DNA from: Streptomyces sp. Ag109_O5-1
Lineage (GTDB): Bacteria > Actinomycetota > Actinomycetes > Streptomycetales > Streptomycetaceae
Reading direction: 5' to 3'
Length of the DNA stretch: 64,000 bases
Assembly: GCF_003814875.1 (NCBI RefSeq)
Contig: NZ_RKQF01000001.1
Coordinates: 1,426,001-1,490,000 of the forward strand
Both the position numbers and the translations under genes were made by a program. Of this stretch, positions 15,357 through 25,936 are shown one piece after another. The notes below the pieces were generated by a model. It saw only the letters and a list, made by a program, of their open reading frames with translations. It was not told where the DNA came from and did not search any database. Each line of letters opens with the position of its first letter. Within the stretch, counting starts at the first letter, position 1.

Positions 15357-17435
15357 ATGAGCACGCAGACATCAGACGGCTTCGAGTGGACCGACCTCGA
15401 CCGGCGTGCCGTGGACACCGCGCGCCTCCTCGCGGCCGACGCCGTACAGCAGGTCGGCAACGGGCATCCCGGCACCGCGATGAGCCTGGCCCCGGCCGCG
15501 TACACGATCTTCCAGAAGGTGATGCGGCACGACCCGGCCGACCCGGAGTGGACCGGCCGTGACCGCTTCGTCCTCTCCCCCGGACACACCTCGCTGACCC
15601 TCTACACCCAGCTGTTCCTCGCCGGGTACGAGCTGGAGCTGGACGACCTCAAGGCCTTCCGGACGCACGGTTCGAAGACGCCGGGCCACCCGGAGTACGG
15701 CCACACGGCCGGGGTCGAGACCACCACGGGACCCCTCGGCCAGGGCGTCGCCAACGCCGTCGGCATGGCGATGGCCGCCCGCTACGAGCGCGGCCTCTTC
15801 GACCCCGAGGCCCCCGAGGGCACCTCCCCCTTCGACCACACGATCTGGGCGATCGTCTCCGACGGCGACCTGGAGGAGGGCGTCTCCGCCGAGGCCTCCT
15901 CGCTGGCCGGCCACCAGAAGCTCGGCAACCTGGTCTTCGTCTACGACGACAACCACATCTCCATCGAGGGCGACACGGCCACCGCCTTCTCCGAGGACGT
16001 GCTGAAGCGGTACGAGGCCTACGGCTGGCACACCCAGCGCATCGAGCCGACCACCGAGGGTGATGTCGATGTTCACGCCTTGTACGCAGCCCTGAAGGCA
16101 GCCCAGGCCGAGACCGAACGCCCCTCGATCATCGCCATGCGCACGATCATCGCGTGGCCCGCCCCGAACGCGCAGAACACCGAGGCCTCCCACGGCTCCG
16201 CGCTCGGCGCGGACGAGATCGCCGCCACCAAGCGCGTCCTCGGCTTCGACCCGGAGCAGTCCTTCGAGGTCGCCGACGAGGTGCTGGCCCACGCCCGCCG
16301 CGCCCTGGACCGGGGTGCCGAGGACCACGCGGCCTGGGACAAGCGGATCGCCGAATGGCGCACCGCACAGCCGGCGCACGCCGAGCTCTTCGACCGGGTC
16401 GTCGCCGGGCAGCTCCCCGAGGGCTGGGAGGACGCGCTGCCCGTGTTCGAGGAAGGAAAGTCCGTCGCCACCCGGGCCGCCTCCGGCAAGGTCCTGCAGG
16501 CGCTCGGCCCGGTGCTGCCGGAGCTGTGGGGCGGCTCCGCCGACCTCGCGGGCTCCAACAACACCACCATCGACAAGACCTCCTCCTTCCTGCCGAAGGG
16601 CAACCCGCTGCCCGAGGCGAACCCGTACGGCCGTACCGTCCACTTCGGCATCCGCGAGTTCTCGATGGCCGCCGAGATGAACGGCATCGCCCTGCACGGC
16701 AACACCCGGATCTACGGCGGCACCTTCCTGGTGTTCTCCGACTACATGCGCAACGCCGTCCGGATGTCGGCGCTCATGCAGCTCCCCGTGACCTACGTCT
16801 GGACGCACGACTCCGTCGGTCTCGGCGAGGACGGCCCCACCCACCAGCCGGTAGAGCACCTGGCCGCGCTGCGCGCCATCCCGGGTCTGAACGTCGTCCG
16901 CCCGGCCGACGCCAACGAGACCGCGACGGCCTGGGCCGAGATCCTGAAGAGGCACGCCACGCACCCCGCCCCGCACGGACTCGCGCTGACCCGCCAGGGC
17001 GTGCCGACGTACGCACCGAACCCGGACGCGGCCAAGGGCGGTTATGTGCTGCGCGAGTCGTCCACCGAGACCCCCGAGGTGATCGTCATCGCCACCGGTT
17101 CCGAGGTGCACCTCGCCGTCGAGGCGCGTGACCTCCTGGAGGCCGAGGGGATCGGCACCCGGGTGGTGTCGATGCCGTCCGTGGAGTGGTTCGAGGAGCA
17201 GCCCCGCGAGTACCGCGAGAGCGTGCTGCCGCCGGCCGTGAAGGCGCGGGTCGCCGTGGAGGCCGGGATCGGCCTGACCTGGTACCGCTTCGTGGGCGAC
17301 GCCGGCCGGATCGTCTCCCTGGAGCACTTCGGTGCCTCCGCCGACGCCGGGACCCTGTTCGCCGAGTTCGGCTTCACCGCCGGGAACGTGGCCGCACAGG
17401 CCCACGCGTCCCTCGCCGCCGCCCGTACCGCCTGA
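15357..17435 (+). CDS. tkt: Transketolase
   Basis: 692 residues, the normal length. It moves two-carbon units between sugar phosphates in the non-oxidative pentose phosphate pathway using thiamine diphosphate. Visible marks are [13 protein letters not shown] near the start, the ThDP motif [15 protein letters not shown] with a downstream NH, and [22 protein letters not shown] in the pyrimidine-binding domain. ATG 15357 has GAGGA 10 bases upstream; a TTG at 15351 is a poorer option. It is the first gene of a co-directional operon with tal, zwf, opcA and pgi, a second-copy pentose phosphate set that I recall from other Streptomyces. Confidence 0.97.
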   Translation: MSTQTSDGFEWTDLDRRAVDTARLLAADAVQQVGNGHPGTAMSLAPAAYTIFQKVMRHDPADPEWTGRDRFVLSPGHTSLTLYTQLFLAGYELELDDLKAFRTHGSKTPGHPEYGHTAGVETTTGPLGQGVANAVGMAMAARYERGLFDPEAPEGTSPFDHTIWAIVSDGDLEEGVSAEASSLAGHQKLGNLVFVYDDNHISIEGDTATAFSEDVLKRYEAYGWHTQRIEPTTEGDVDVHALYAALKAAQAETERPSIIAMRTIIAWPAPNAQNTEASHGSALGADEIAATKRVLGFDPEQSFEVADEVLAHARRALDRGAEDHAAWDKRIAEWRTAQPAHAELFDRVVAGQLPEGWEDALPVFEEGKSVATRAASGKVLQALGPVLPELWGGSADLAGSNNTTIDKTSSFLPKGNPLPEANPYGRTVHFGIREFSMAAEMNGIALHGNTRIYGGTFLVFSDYMRNAVRMSALMQLPVTYVWTHDSVGLGEDGPTHQPVEHLAALRAIPGLNVVRPADANETATAWAEILKRHATHPAPHGLALTRQGVPTYAPNPDAAKGGYVLRESSTETPEVIVIATGSEVHLAVEARDLLEAEGIGTRVVSMPSVEWFEEQPREYRESVLPPAVKARVAVEAGIGLTWYRFVGDAGRIVSLEHFGASADAGTLFAEFGFTAGNVAAQAHASLAAARTA

Positions 17436-17476
17436 TCCGCACGCAAGAAGAGCCAGAAGAGTTCCAGAAGAGGAAG

Positions 17477-18619
17477 ATGATCACTGTGACCGAAGCAACC
17501 GCCACCGCGGGAGCACTGAAGAGCCTCTCCGACGAGGGCGTCTCCATCTGGCTGGACGACCTGTCGCGCAAGCGGATCAGCACCGGCAACCTCGCCGAGC
17601 TGGTCGCCACGAAGAACGTCGTGGGCGTCACCACCAACCCCTCGATCTTCCAGGCCGCCATCGGCTCGGGTGAGGGGTACGAGGAGCAGCTCGCCGACCT
17701 CGCCGTGCGGGGTGTCACGGTCGACGAGGCCGTGCGGATGATGACGACCGCCGATGTGCGGGCCGCCGCCGATATTCTGCATTCCGTATACGATGCGTCA
17801 CATGGCGCGGACGGCCGTGTCTCCATCGAGGTCGACCCCCGCCTCGCCCACGACACCGTCGCCACCGTCGCGGAGGCCAAGCAGCTCGCCTGGCTCGTGG
17901 ACCGCCCCAACGTGCTGATCAAGATCCCGGCCACCCAGGCCGGTCTCCCCGCGATCACCGAGGTCATCGCCCAGGGCATCAGCGTCAACGTCACGCTGAT
18001 CTTCTCCCTGGAGCGCTACCGCGAGGTCATGGCCGCCTACCTGGCCGGCCTGGAGCAGGCCGCCGCCAAGGGCCTGGACCTCGCCACGATCCACTCCGTG
18101 GCCTCCTTCTTCGTCTCCCGCGTCGACAGCGAGATCGACAAGCGGCTGACCGTCCTCGGCACCGACGAGGCGCTCGCGCTGAAGGGGAAGGCCGCACTGG
18201 CGAACGCACGGCTCGCCTACGAGGCGTACGAAGAGGTCTTCGCCGGCGACCGCTGGAGCGCCCTGGAGTCCGCGGGCGCGAACCGGCAGCGCCCCCTGTG
18301 GGCCTCCACCGGCGTCAAGGACCCGGCGTACAAGGACACCCTGTACGTCGACGAGCTGGTCGCGCCGGGCACGGTCAACACCATGCCGGAGGCGACGCTG
18401 AACGCGACCGCCGACCACGGCGACATCCACGGCGACACGGTGACCGGCGGCTACGCGCAGGCCCGCGCCGACCTTGCGGCCGTCGAGAAGCTCGGTATCT
18501 CCTACGACGAGGTCGTGGGCAAGCTTGAGGACGAGGGCGTCGCCAAGTTCGAGGTGGCCTGGCAGGAGCTGCTGGACGCCGTCACGAAGTCCCTGGACAG
18601 CAAGGGAGTTGAGGCGTAA
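17477..18619 (+). CDS. tal: Transaldolase
   Basis: 380 residues, of the long actinobacterial type. It transfers dihydroxyacetone units between sugar phosphates through a Schiff-base lysine, seen in NVLIKIPAT. Other family motifs are [10 protein letters not shown] and [17 protein letters not shown]. The ATG at 17477 sits just behind AGAGGAAG; a GTG at 17486 in the same frame has better spacing and could be the real start. The gene lies 41 bases after tkt, and its TAA stop overlaps the zwf ATG (TAATG). Confidence 0.96.
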   Translation: MITVTEATATAGALKSLSDEGVSIWLDDLSRKRISTGNLAELVATKNVVGVTTNPSIFQAAIGSGEGYEEQLADLAVRGVTVDEAVRMMTTADVRAAADILHSVYDASHGADGRVSIEVDPRLAHDTVATVAEAKQLAWLVDRPNVLIKIPATQAGLPAITEVIAQGISVNVTLIFSLERYREVMAAYLAGLEQAAAKGLDLATIHSVASFFVSRVDSEIDKRLTVLGTDEALALKGKAALANARLAYEAYEEVFAGDRWSALESAGANRQRPLWASTGVKDPAYKDTLYVDELVAPGTVNTMPEATLNATADHGDIHGDTVTGGYAQARADLAAVEKLGISYDEVVGKLEDEGVAKFEVAWQELLDAVTKSLDSKGVEA

Positions 18620-20187
18620 TGAGCGAGACCGCCAAGGAGGTGCGGGTGCCGGTGGTGCCCGTGGCCGACTGGGACAATCCGTTGCGCGACGCGCGCGACC
18701 GGCGGCTGCCGAGAGTCGCGGGCCCGTCGGGCCTGGTCATCTTCGGTGTGACCGGTGACCTGTCCCGCAAGAAGCTGATGCCGGCCGTCTACGACCTGGC
18801 CAACCGCGGGCTGCTGCCGCCGGGTTTCTCGCTCGTCGGCTTCGCCCGCCGGGACTGGGAGGACCAGGACTTCGCGCAGGTCGTCCACGACGCGGTACGC
18901 GAGCACTCCCGGACCCCGTTCCGTGAGGAGGTCTGGCAGCAGCTCGCCGAGGGCATGCGGTTCATCCCCGGCGACTTCGACGACGACACCGCGTTCAAGC
19001 AGCTGAAGGCGGCCGTCGACGAACTGGACAGCTCCCGGGGCACCGGCGGCAACTTCGCCTTCTACCTCTCCGTGCCGCCGAAGTTCTTCCCCAAGGTCGT
19101 CCAGCAGCTGAAGAAGGTCGGCCTGGCCGCCCCGCCCGCCGGGTCCTGGCGCCGGGCGGTCATCGAGAAGCCTTTCGGCCACGACCTGGCCTCCGCGCAG
19201 GACCTCAACGCGGTCGTGCACGACGTGTTCGACCCGGACCAGGTGTTCCGGATCGACCACTACCTGGGCAAGGAGACCGTCCAGAACATCCTGGCGCTGC
19301 GCTTCGCCAACCAGATGTACGAGCCGATCTGGAACCGGTCGTACGTCGACCACGTGCAGATCACCATGGCCGAGGACATCGGCATCGGCGGTCGTGCGGG
19401 CTACTACGACGGCATCGGCTCGGCCCGTGACGTCATCCAGAACCACCTGCTCCAGCTGATGGCGCTGACCGCCATGGAGGAGCCGATCGCGTTCGACGCG
19501 GACGCGCTGCTCACCGAGAAGCTGAAGGTCCTCAAGTCGGTGCGGCTGCCGGAGGAGCTGGGCAGGCACACCGTGCGCGGGCAGTACGCGGCCGGCTGGC
19601 AGGGCGGCGAGAAGGTCATCGGCTACCTCGAAGAGGACGGCATCGACCCGAAGTCGAAGACCGACACCTACGCGGCCGTCAAGCTGGGCATCGACAACCG
19701 CCGTTGGGCGGGCGTCCCCTTCTACCTGCGCACCGGCAAGCGGCTGGGCCGCCGGGTCACCGAGATCGCGGTCGTCTTCAAGCGGGCCCCGCACTCACCG
19801 TTCGACTCGACGGCGACCGAGGAGCTCGGCTCCAACGCGATCGTCATCCGCGTCCAGCCCGACGAGGGCATGACCGTACGGTTCGGCTCCAAGGTGCCGG
19901 GTACCTCGATGGAGATCCGGGACGTGACGATGGACTTCGCGTACGGCGAGTCGTTCACGGAGTCCAGCCCTGAGGCGTACGAGCGGCTCATCCTGGATGT
20001 GCTGCTCGGCGACGCCAATTTGTTCCCCCGTCACCAGGAAGTGGAAGAGTCCTGGAAGATCCTCGACCCGATCGAGACGTACTGGGCGAAGCATGGCAAG
20101 CCCGCACAGTACGAGTCGGGCAGCTGGGGACCGAAGGAAGCCGACGAGATGCTCGCACGAGACGGACGGAGCTGGCGCAGGCCATGA
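18619..20187 (+). CDS. zwf: Glucose-6-phosphate 1-dehydrogenase
   Basis: 522 residues. First enzyme of the oxidative pentose phosphate branch, giving NADPH and 6-phosphogluconolactone. The NADP motif GVTGDLSRKKL is near residue 43 and the active-site motif RIDHYLGKE near 210. Its start overlaps the tal stop by one base, and its end overlaps opcA by four bases, so the three are translationally coupled. Confidence 0.98.
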   Translation: MSETAKEVRVPVVPVADWDNPLRDARDRRLPRVAGPSGLVIFGVTGDLSRKKLMPAVYDLANRGLLPPGFSLVGFARRDWEDQDFAQVVHDAVREHSRTPFREEVWQQLAEGMRFIPGDFDDDTAFKQLKAAVDELDSSRGTGGNFAFYLSVPPKFFPKVVQQLKKVGLAAPPAGSWRRAVIEKPFGHDLASAQDLNAVVHDVFDPDQVFRIDHYLGKETVQNILALRFANQMYEPIWNRSYVDHVQITMAEDIGIGGRAGYYDGIGSARDVIQNHLLQLMALTAMEEPIAFDADALLTEKLKVLKSVRLPEELGRHTVRGQYAAGWQGGEKVIGYLEEDGIDPKSKTDTYAAVKLGIDNRRWAGVPFYLRTGKRLGRRVTEIAVVFKRAPHSPFDSTATEELGSNAIVIRVQPDEGMTVRFGSKVPGTSMEIRDVTMDFAYGESFTESSPEAYERLILDVLLGDANLFPRHQEVEESWKILDPIETYWAKHGKPAQYESGSWGPKEADEMLARDGRSWRRP

Positions 20188-21122
20188 AGATCGACCTGAC
20201 CGACACCACGGCAAGCAAGATCAACAAGGCGCTGGTGCAGGGTCGCCGCGCCATCGGAACCCCTGCCGTGGGCATGGTCCTGACGATGGTGATCGTCACG
20301 GACGAGGAGAACGCCTACGACTCGATCAAGGCGGCCGAGGAGGCCTCGCACGAGCACCCCTCGCGCACCCTGGTCGTCATCAAGCGGCACGCCCGCACCC
20401 TGCGCGACCGCACCACCTCCCGCCTGGACGCGGAGGTCCGGGTCGGCTCCGAGGCCGGCACCGGCGAGACGGTCGTGCTGCGGACGTACGGCGATGTCTC
20501 CGACCACGCCGACTCGGTGGTCCTGCCGCTGCTGCTGCCGGACGCCCCGGTGGTCGTGTGGTGGCCGGTGGAGGCCCCCGAGACCCCGTCCAAGGACCCG
20601 CTGGGCGCGCTCGCCCAGCGCCGGATCACCGACCTGTACGCGGTCGAGCGGCCGATGCAGGTCCTGGAGACTCGCGCCCGCAGCTACGCGCCCGGCGACA
20701 CCGACCTCGCCTGGACCCGGCTCACCCTGTGGCGGTCCATGCTGGCGGCCGCCCTCGACCAGGCGCGGGCCAAGGTGACCTCGGCCGCCGTCGAGGCCGA
20801 GGCGGACAACCCGAGCGCCGAACTCCTCGCCCGCTGGCTGGAGGCCCGCCTGAAGGTCAAGGTGGACCGCGTGGTCTCGCCCGGCCCGGTCGTCACGGCC
20901 GTCCGGCTGGGCACCGCCACCGGCGAGATCGTCATCGACCGCCCCGAGGGTCCCCTCGCCAGCCTGACCCTGCCGGGCCAGCCGCCGCGCACCCTCGCCC
21001 TCAAGGTCCGCGCCACCTCCGAACTCATCGCCGAGGAGCTCCGCCGCCTCGACGCCGACGAGATGTACGCCATCGCCCTGCGCGGCGAGGGCAGCGACAA
21101 GGAGACCGTCTCCCATGTCTGA
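20184..21122 (+). CDS. opcA: Glucose-6-phosphate dehydrogenase assembly protein OpcA
   Basis: 312 residues. OpcA is the actinobacterial and cyanobacterial partner that activates G6PDH or sets its oligomeric form. Placement directly behind zwf with an ATGA overlap is the usual arrangement. Recognisable family stretches include [15 protein letters not shown] near the start and [17 protein letters not shown] in the middle. It overlaps pgi by 8 bases. Confidence 0.95.
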   Translation: MKIDLTDTTASKINKALVQGRRAIGTPAVGMVLTMVIVTDEENAYDSIKAAEEASHEHPSRTLVVIKRHARTLRDRTTSRLDAEVRVGSEAGTGETVVLRTYGDVSDHADSVVLPLLLPDAPVVVWWPVEAPETPSKDPLGALAQRRITDLYAVERPMQVLETRARSYAPGDTDLAWTRLTLWRSMLAAALDQARAKVTSAAVEAEADNPSAELLARWLEARLKVKVDRVVSPGPVVTAVRLGTATGEIVIDRPEGPLASLTLPGQPPRTLALKVRATSELIAEELRRLDADEMYAIALRGEGSDKETVSHV

Positions 21123-22755
21123 CACCCCCCGGCTCACCCGGCGGCCCGAGTGGACCGCCCTGGAGGACCACCGCGCCGAGGGCCGGCCGGTCCTTCGTGA
21201 GCTGTTCGCGGCGGACCCGGCGCGCGCCGAGCGGTACGTCGTACGCGTCGGCGACCTCCACATCGACTACAGCAAGCACCTGATCACGGACGAGACCCTC
21301 GCCCTGCTCCAGGAACTGGCCACCGCCACCGACGTGTTCGGGCTGCGGGACGCCATGTTCCGGGGCGAGAGGATCAACATCACCGAGCGGCGGGCGGTCC
21401 TGCACACCGCGCTGCGCGCCCCTCGGGACGCGGTGGTCGAGGTGGACGGCGAGAACGTCGTGCCGGCGGTGCACGCGGTCCTCGACAGGATGGGCGACTT
21501 CGCCGACCGGGTCCGCTCGGGCGAGTGGACCGGTCACACCGGCAAGCGCATCAAGAACGTCGTCAACATCGGCATCGGCGGCTCCGACCTCGGTCCCGCG
21601 ATGGCGTACGAGGCCCTCCGCGCCTTCACGGCACGGGAGTTGACGTTCCGTTTCGTGTCGAACGTGGACGGCGCCGACCTGCACGAGGCGACCCGGGACC
21701 TGGACCCGGCGGAGACCCTCTTCATCGTCGCGTCCAAGACCTTCACGACGATCGAGACGATCACCAACGCCACCTCCGCGCGCCGGTGGCTGCTCGACGG
21801 GCTGGACGGCGAGGACAAGGCGGTCGCCAAGCACTTCGTGGCCCTCTCCACGAACTCCGAGAAGGTGTCGGACTTCGGCATCGACACGGCCAACATGTTC
21901 GAGTTCTGGGACTGGGTCGGCGGCCGTTACTCCTACGACTCGGCGATCGGCCTCTCCCTGATGATCGCCATCGGCCCGGACCGCTTCCGCGAGATGCTCG
22001 ACGGCTTCCACCTGGTCGACGAGCACTTCCGCACCGCCCCCGCCGAGTCCAACGCGCCCCTGCTCCTCGGCCTGCTGGGGATCTGGTACGGCAACTTCTT
22101 CGACGCCCAGTCGCACGCGGTACTCCCGTACAGCCACTACCTGTCCAAGTTCACGGCGTATCTCCAGCAGCTGGACATGGAGTCCAACGGCAAGTCGGTG
22201 GACCGCGACGGGCATCCGGTGGACTGGCAGACCGGTCCCGTGGTGTGGGGCACACCCGGCACCAACGGCCAGCATGCCTACTACCAGTTGATCCACCAGG
22301 GCACCAAGCTGATCCCGGCGGACTTCATCGGCTTCGCCGAGCCGGTCGCCGAGCTGAGCGCTGGACTCAGGGGGCAGCACGACCTGTTGATGGCGAACTT
22401 CTTCGCCCAGACGCAGGCACTGGCCTTCGGCAAGACGGCGGAGGAGGTCCGCGCGGAGGGCGTGGCCGAGGAGCAGGTCGCGCACCGCACCTTCCGGGGC
22501 AACCACCCGACCACCACGATCCTGGCCCGCGAGCTGACCCCGTCCGTGCTCGGCCAGCTGATCGCGCTCTACGAGCACAAGGTGTTCGTCCAGGGCGCCG
22601 TCTGGAACATCGACTCCTTCGACCAGTGGGGCGTGGAGCTGGGCAAGGTGCTCGCCAAGCGCATCGAGCCCGCCCTGACCGGGGGTGCCGACGTGCCCGG
22701 CCTGGATCCCTCCACCGCCGGGCTCGTGGCCGCGTACCGCACACTCAGGAATTGA
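21115..22755 (+). CDS. pgi: Glucose-6-phosphate isomerase
   Basis: 546 residues. It interconverts glucose-6-phosphate and fructose-6-phosphate, recycling hexose phosphate into the zwf reaction in this operon. Visible signatures are [31 protein letters not shown] (phosphate binding), and GVELGKVLA near the C terminus with K/E active-site neighbours. It starts inside the last codons of opcA and is followed by a hairpin. Confidence 0.97.
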   Translation: MSDTPRLTRRPEWTALEDHRAEGRPVLRELFAADPARAERYVVRVGDLHIDYSKHLITDETLALLQELATATDVFGLRDAMFRGERINITERRAVLHTALRAPRDAVVEVDGENVVPAVHAVLDRMGDFADRVRSGEWTGHTGKRIKNVVNIGIGGSDLGPAMAYEALRAFTARELTFRFVSNVDGADLHEATRDLDPAETLFIVASKTFTTIETITNATSARRWLLDGLDGEDKAVAKHFVALSTNSEKVSDFGIDTANMFEFWDWVGGRYSYDSAIGLSLMIAIGPDRFREMLDGFHLVDEHFRTAPAESNAPLLLGLLGIWYGNFFDAQSHAVLPYSHYLSKFTAYLQQLDMESNGKSVDRDGHPVDWQTGPVVWGTPGTNGQHAYYQLIHQGTKLIPADFIGFAEPVAELSAGLRGQHDLLMANFFAQTQALAFGKTAEEVRAEGVAEEQVAHRTFRGNHPTTTILARELTPSVLGQLIALYEHKVFVQGAVWNIDSFDQWGVELGKVLAKRIEPALTGGADVPGLDPSTAGLVAAYRTLRN

Positions 22756-22759
22756 ATCC

Positions 22760-22781
22760 TCACTCTCGCGAACGAGGGTGA
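22760..22781 (+). terminator. Hairpin after pgi
   Basis: TCACTCTCG-CGAA-CGAGGGTGA gives a 9-bp stem with one G-U pair and a stable tetraloop, 5 bases after the pgi stop. It may end most tkt-pgi transcripts ahead of the gnd promoter. Confidence 0.5.
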
Positions 22782-22871
22782 TTCCTGACTCTCACAGCCC
22801 AGTGGAAACAGCATTCCGCCAGGTCTTACGTGATCAGCGCCAGCCGGGTCGAAACCTGCCCGGCAGCGTGC

Positions 22872-22900
22872 TTGCTATCACACGCTGAGCTTCGTAACTT
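22872..22900 (+). promoter_or_regulatory. Predicted gnd promoter
   Basis: TTGCTA (22872-22877) and TAACTT (22895-22900) with 17-bp spacing, 35 bases before the gnd ATG. Confidence 0.55.
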
Positions 22901-22934
22901 ACACCACACGAATGGACCACGCAAAGTGACTGTC

Positions 22935-23813
22935 ATGCAGATCGGACTGATCGGTCTCGGCAAGATGGGCGGCAACATGCGCGAGCGGATCCGCCGCGCA
23001 GGCCACACCGTCATCGGTTACGACCGCAACCCCGACGTCTCCGACGTGAAGTCCCTGGAAGAACTGGTCGAGAAGCTCGACGCCCCGCGCGTGGTGTGGG
23101 TGATGGTCCCGGCGGGCCACGCCACCCAGTCCGTCGTCGACGAGCTCAAGGACCTGCTGTCCGAGGGCGACACGGTCGTCGACGGCGGCAACTCGCGCTG
23201 GACGGACGACGAGAAGCACGCCGCCGAGCTCGCCATCAAGGGCATCGGCTTCGTCGACGCCGGTGTCTCCGGCGGTGTGTGGGGTCTGCAGAACGGCTAC
23301 GCCCTGATGGTCGGCGGCGACAAGCAGCACGTCGAGCGGCTCCAGCCGATCTTCGAGGCGCTCAAGCCGGAAGGCCCGTACGGCTATGTCCACGCCGGCA
23401 AGGTCGGCGCCGGGCACTTCTCCAAGATGGTCCACAACGGCATCGAGTACGCCATGATGCAGGCCTACGCCGAGGGCTGGGAGCTCCTGGAGAAGGTCAA
23501 GTCCGTGGACAACGTCCGCGAGGTCTTCCGCTCCTGGCAGGAAGGGACCGTTATTCGCTCCTGGCTCCTTGACCTCGCGGTCAACGCCCTGGACGACGAC
23601 GAGCACCTCGACAAGCTGAAGGGGTTCGCACAGGACTCCGGCGAGGGCCGCTGGACCGTCGAGGCGGCCATCGACAACGCGGTGCCGCTGCCGGCCATCA
23701 CCGCCTCCCTCTTCGCGCGGTTCGCGTCCCGCCAGGACGACTCCCCGCAGATGAAGATGATCGCGGCGCTGCGCAACCAGTTCGGCGGCCACGCCGTCGA
23801 GTCGAAGGAGTAG
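22935..23813 (+). CDS. gnd: 6-phosphogluconate dehydrogenase, short type
   Basis: 292 residues, much shorter than the 470-residue E. coli form; it belongs to the short, decarboxylating GntZ/YqeC group. It turns 6-phosphogluconate into ribulose-5-phosphate, with NAD or NADP not predictable here. Motifs are GLIGLGKMGGNM (Rossmann), VDGGNSRW and KMVHNGIEYAMMQAYAEG (catalytic Lys and Asn). ATG 22935 was chosen; an in-frame GTG at 22926 is possible. It has its own promoter, separated from pgi by a hairpin. Confidence 0.95.
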   Translation: MQIGLIGLGKMGGNMRERIRRAGHTVIGYDRNPDVSDVKSLEELVEKLDAPRVVWVMVPAGHATQSVVDELKDLLSEGDTVVDGGNSRWTDDEKHAAELAIKGIGFVDAGVSGGVWGLQNGYALMVGGDKQHVERLQPIFEALKPEGPYGYVHAGKVGAGHFSKMVHNGIEYAMMQAYAEGWELLEKVKSVDNVREVFRSWQEGTVIRSWLLDLAVNALDDDEHLDKLKGFAQDSGEGRWTVEAAIDNAVPLPAITASLFARFASRQDDSPQMKMIAALRNQFGGHAVESKE

Positions 23814-23819
23814 TCCGCC

Positions 23820-24413
23820 ATGGGGGACCTTCTCCTGGTCCGCCACGGTGAGACGGAGTGGAGCCTGTCGGGCCAGCACACCAGCTGGACCGACCTGCCC
23901 CTCACCCAGCACGGTGAGGAACAGGCCAAGTCCCTCGCCCCGCTGCTCACCGGCCGGACCTACGCACTGGTACTGGCCAGCCCGCTGGGCCGCGCGATAC
24001 GCACGGCCGAACTGGCCGGTCTCACCGGGGCCGTACCCGACCCCGACCTGCACGAATGGGACTACGGCGGCTACGAGGGCATCACCACGGCCCAGATCCA
24101 CCGCTCCCGCCCCGACTGGTACCTGTGGACCGACGGCGTCCCGCCCGGCGCGGAGGGCCACCCCGGCGAGTCGCCGGAGCAGATCGGCGCCCGGGCCGAC
24201 CGGGTGCTCGCCAAGCTGGACGCCGCGCTCGCCCGCGACGACGGCGATGTGGTCCTCGTGGCCCACGCCCACTTTCTGCGCGTCCTGACGGCCCGCCGGC
24301 TGGGGCTGCCGCCGGCCGAGGGGCGCCTGTTCCAGCTGGCGACCGGGACGGTCAGCCGGCTGTCCATGGAACACGGGTGGCCCGTGATCACCGAGTGGAA
24401 CCGGCTGCCCTGA
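23820..24413 (+). CDS. Histidine phosphatase / phosphoglycerate mutase-like protein
   Basis: 197 residues with the RHG motif (LLVRHGETEWS) that carries the phospho-histidine, and a second catalytic histidine in VLVAHAHFLRVL. Members dephosphorylate sugar phosphates or small metabolites. Six bases after gnd in the same direction, so a sugar phosphate of the pentose pathway is a reasonable substrate guess. It is ended by a very strong terminator. Confidence 0.9.
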   Translation: MGDLLLVRHGETEWSLSGQHTSWTDLPLTQHGEEQAKSLAPLLTGRTYALVLASPLGRAIRTAELAGLTGAVPDPDLHEWDYGGYEGITTAQIHRSRPDWYLWTDGVPPGAEGHPGESPEQIGARADRVLAKLDAALARDDGDVVLVAHAHFLRVLTARRLGLPPAEGRLFQLATGTVSRLSMEHGWPVITEWNRLP

Positions 24414-24441
24414 TCGGTGGAACGCCTGCCGTGATCGGCCC

Positions 24442-24479
24442 CGTAACGGCCCGCCAGTGACAACTGGCGGGCCGTTACG
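24442..24479 (+). terminator. Terminator of the gnd unit
   Basis: Perfect 17-bp stem beginning CGTAACGGCCCGCCAGT with a 4-base loop, 28 bases after the phosphatase stop. Confidence 0.85.
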
Positions 24480-24543
24480 ACGTATTGGGCCCCGGCCGGA
24501 ACGGCAGGTATACCAATCGCCTGCCGCGGAGAGTTTCTACGGC

Positions 24544-24568
24544 CCCTTTCCTAACCCCTTGTCGAAAG
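24544..24568. promoter_or_regulatory. Putative ROK-regulator site 1 (before the ROK gene)
   Basis: Contains AACCCCTTGTCGAA (24553-24566), flanked by CTTTC and GAAAG in inverted orientation. The same 14-bp core recurs before the sugar-binding-protein gene with only two C/T differences. It lies about 100 bases before the ROK start, fitting an autoregulatory site. Confidence 0.5.
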
Positions 24569-24669
24569 TCCTGTGAAGCCCATAGCCTGACGCCGCGCCG
24601 GTGCCGTCGTACGCCCCGGCCCGGTCGTGACGGGATGGCCGGTCGTGACGGGACGGGAGGGGCAGCTGC

Positions 24670-25917
24670 GTGAAGCGCACATCGCGAGACATCCGCACCG
24701 CGAACCGCTACGAGGTGCTGCGCCAGATCATCGCCCAGTCCCCCACCTCCCGGCAGACGCTGGCCGCCGCCACCGGACTGAGCGTGGCCACGGTCGCCAC
24801 GCTGGTCGGCGAGCTGCTCGACCTCCGGATGATCACGGAGGTCGGCTTCGAGGACTCCGCGGGGGGCCGCCCCCGGGGTCTCGTGGCCGTGAACGCGGCG
24901 GGCGGCGCGCTGATCGGCGTCGACATGGCGGAGACGTACGTCCGGGTGGAGCTGTTCGACCTGGGGCTGAACGTGCTGGCCCGGGCCGAGGAGGACATGC
25001 GCCCCGGGGAGCACCGGCCCGAGCAGGCGGTCGGTCATGTCGCCACGGCCGTCGGCTCGGTGGTGGCGCAGGCCGGTGTCGAGGGGGCGCGGGTCCTCGG
25101 CGTCGGGGTGAGCGTGCCCGGCCAGGTCGACCGGGACACCGGGATCGCCGAGTACGCGCCCAACTGGGACTGGCACGACGTGCCGTTGCTGGATCTGCTC
25201 TCCGAACACATCGCCTACCCGCTGTACCTGGACAACCCGCTGCGGGCGAGTGCGGTGGCCGAGCTGTGGTTCGGGGCCGCGCGCGGGCGCGAGGACGCCG
25301 TGGTGGTGAACCTCGGGACCGGGGTCGGGGCCGGGCTGGTCCTGGCCGGCGGCCTGTACCGGGGGGTGAGCAACAGCGCCGGGGAATGGGGGCACACGAC
25401 GCTCGTCCTCGACGGCCGGCTGTGCCACTGCGGCAACCACGGGTGCGTGGAGACATACGTCGGTGCGCCGGGCATCATGCTCAACCTGCGTGAGCTCAGC
25501 CCGCGCAGCACGCTGTTGCACCCGGAGGACCAGACCGCCACCATCGCCGCCCTGGCCCGGGGGGTGGCCACGGGCGAGCCGGTGGCCGTCAAGGTCGTCC
25601 GTGACACGGCCCGTTACCTGGGCGCGGGCATCTCGGACCTGGTGAACCTCTACAACCCCGAAGTGGTCGTGCTCAGCAGCTGGGTCGCCAGGAAGCTGGG
25701 CGCACCGCTGCTCGACGAAGTGCGCGAGGCCGTCCGGCGGCACGCGCTCAGAAGGCCGTTCGCGGCCACCGAGATCGTCCTCTCCCCCATCCCCACCGAC
25801 CCGGTGTGCCTGGGCGCGGCCACGTTCGCGCTGGAGGGCGCCCTGCAGTCGGTGGGCCAGAGGACACCGAGACGCACCTTCACCACCGCAAGGAGCCGTA
25901 CCGCACCGCCCGTATGA
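24670..25917 (+). CDS. ROK family transcriptional regulator
   Basis: 415 residues. An N-terminal winged HTH (about 8-65, with SRQTLAAATGLSVATVATLVGE) is joined to a sugar-kinase-like ROK domain. The zinc motif CHCGNHGCVE is complete, and NLGTGVGAGLVLAGG matches the ATP/glucose-binding core, but the N-terminal phosphate loop is degenerate (VDMAETYVRVEL), so it is probably a sensor rather than a kinase. GTG start with GGAGGG upstream. It precedes the GH30 gene by 19 bases in the same direction and probably regulates this gene set in response to a sugar. Confidence 0.93.
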   Translation: MKRTSRDIRTANRYEVLRQIIAQSPTSRQTLAAATGLSVATVATLVGELLDLRMITEVGFEDSAGGRPRGLVAVNAAGGALIGVDMAETYVRVELFDLGLNVLARAEEDMRPGEHRPEQAVGHVATAVGSVVAQAGVEGARVLGVGVSVPGQVDRDTGIAEYAPNWDWHDVPLLDLLSEHIAYPLYLDNPLRASAVAELWFGAARGREDAVVVNLGTGVGAGLVLAGGLYRGVSNSAGEWGHTTLVLDGRLCHCGNHGCVETYVGAPGIMLNLRELSPRSTLLHPEDQTATIAALARGVATGEPVAVKVVRDTARYLGAGISDLVNLYNPEVVVLSSWVARKLGAPLLDEVREAVRRHALRRPFAATEIVLSPIPTDPVCLGAATFALEGALQSVGQRTPRRTFTTARSRTAPPV

Positions 25918-25936
25918 CGACGGAAGGGATGCCGTT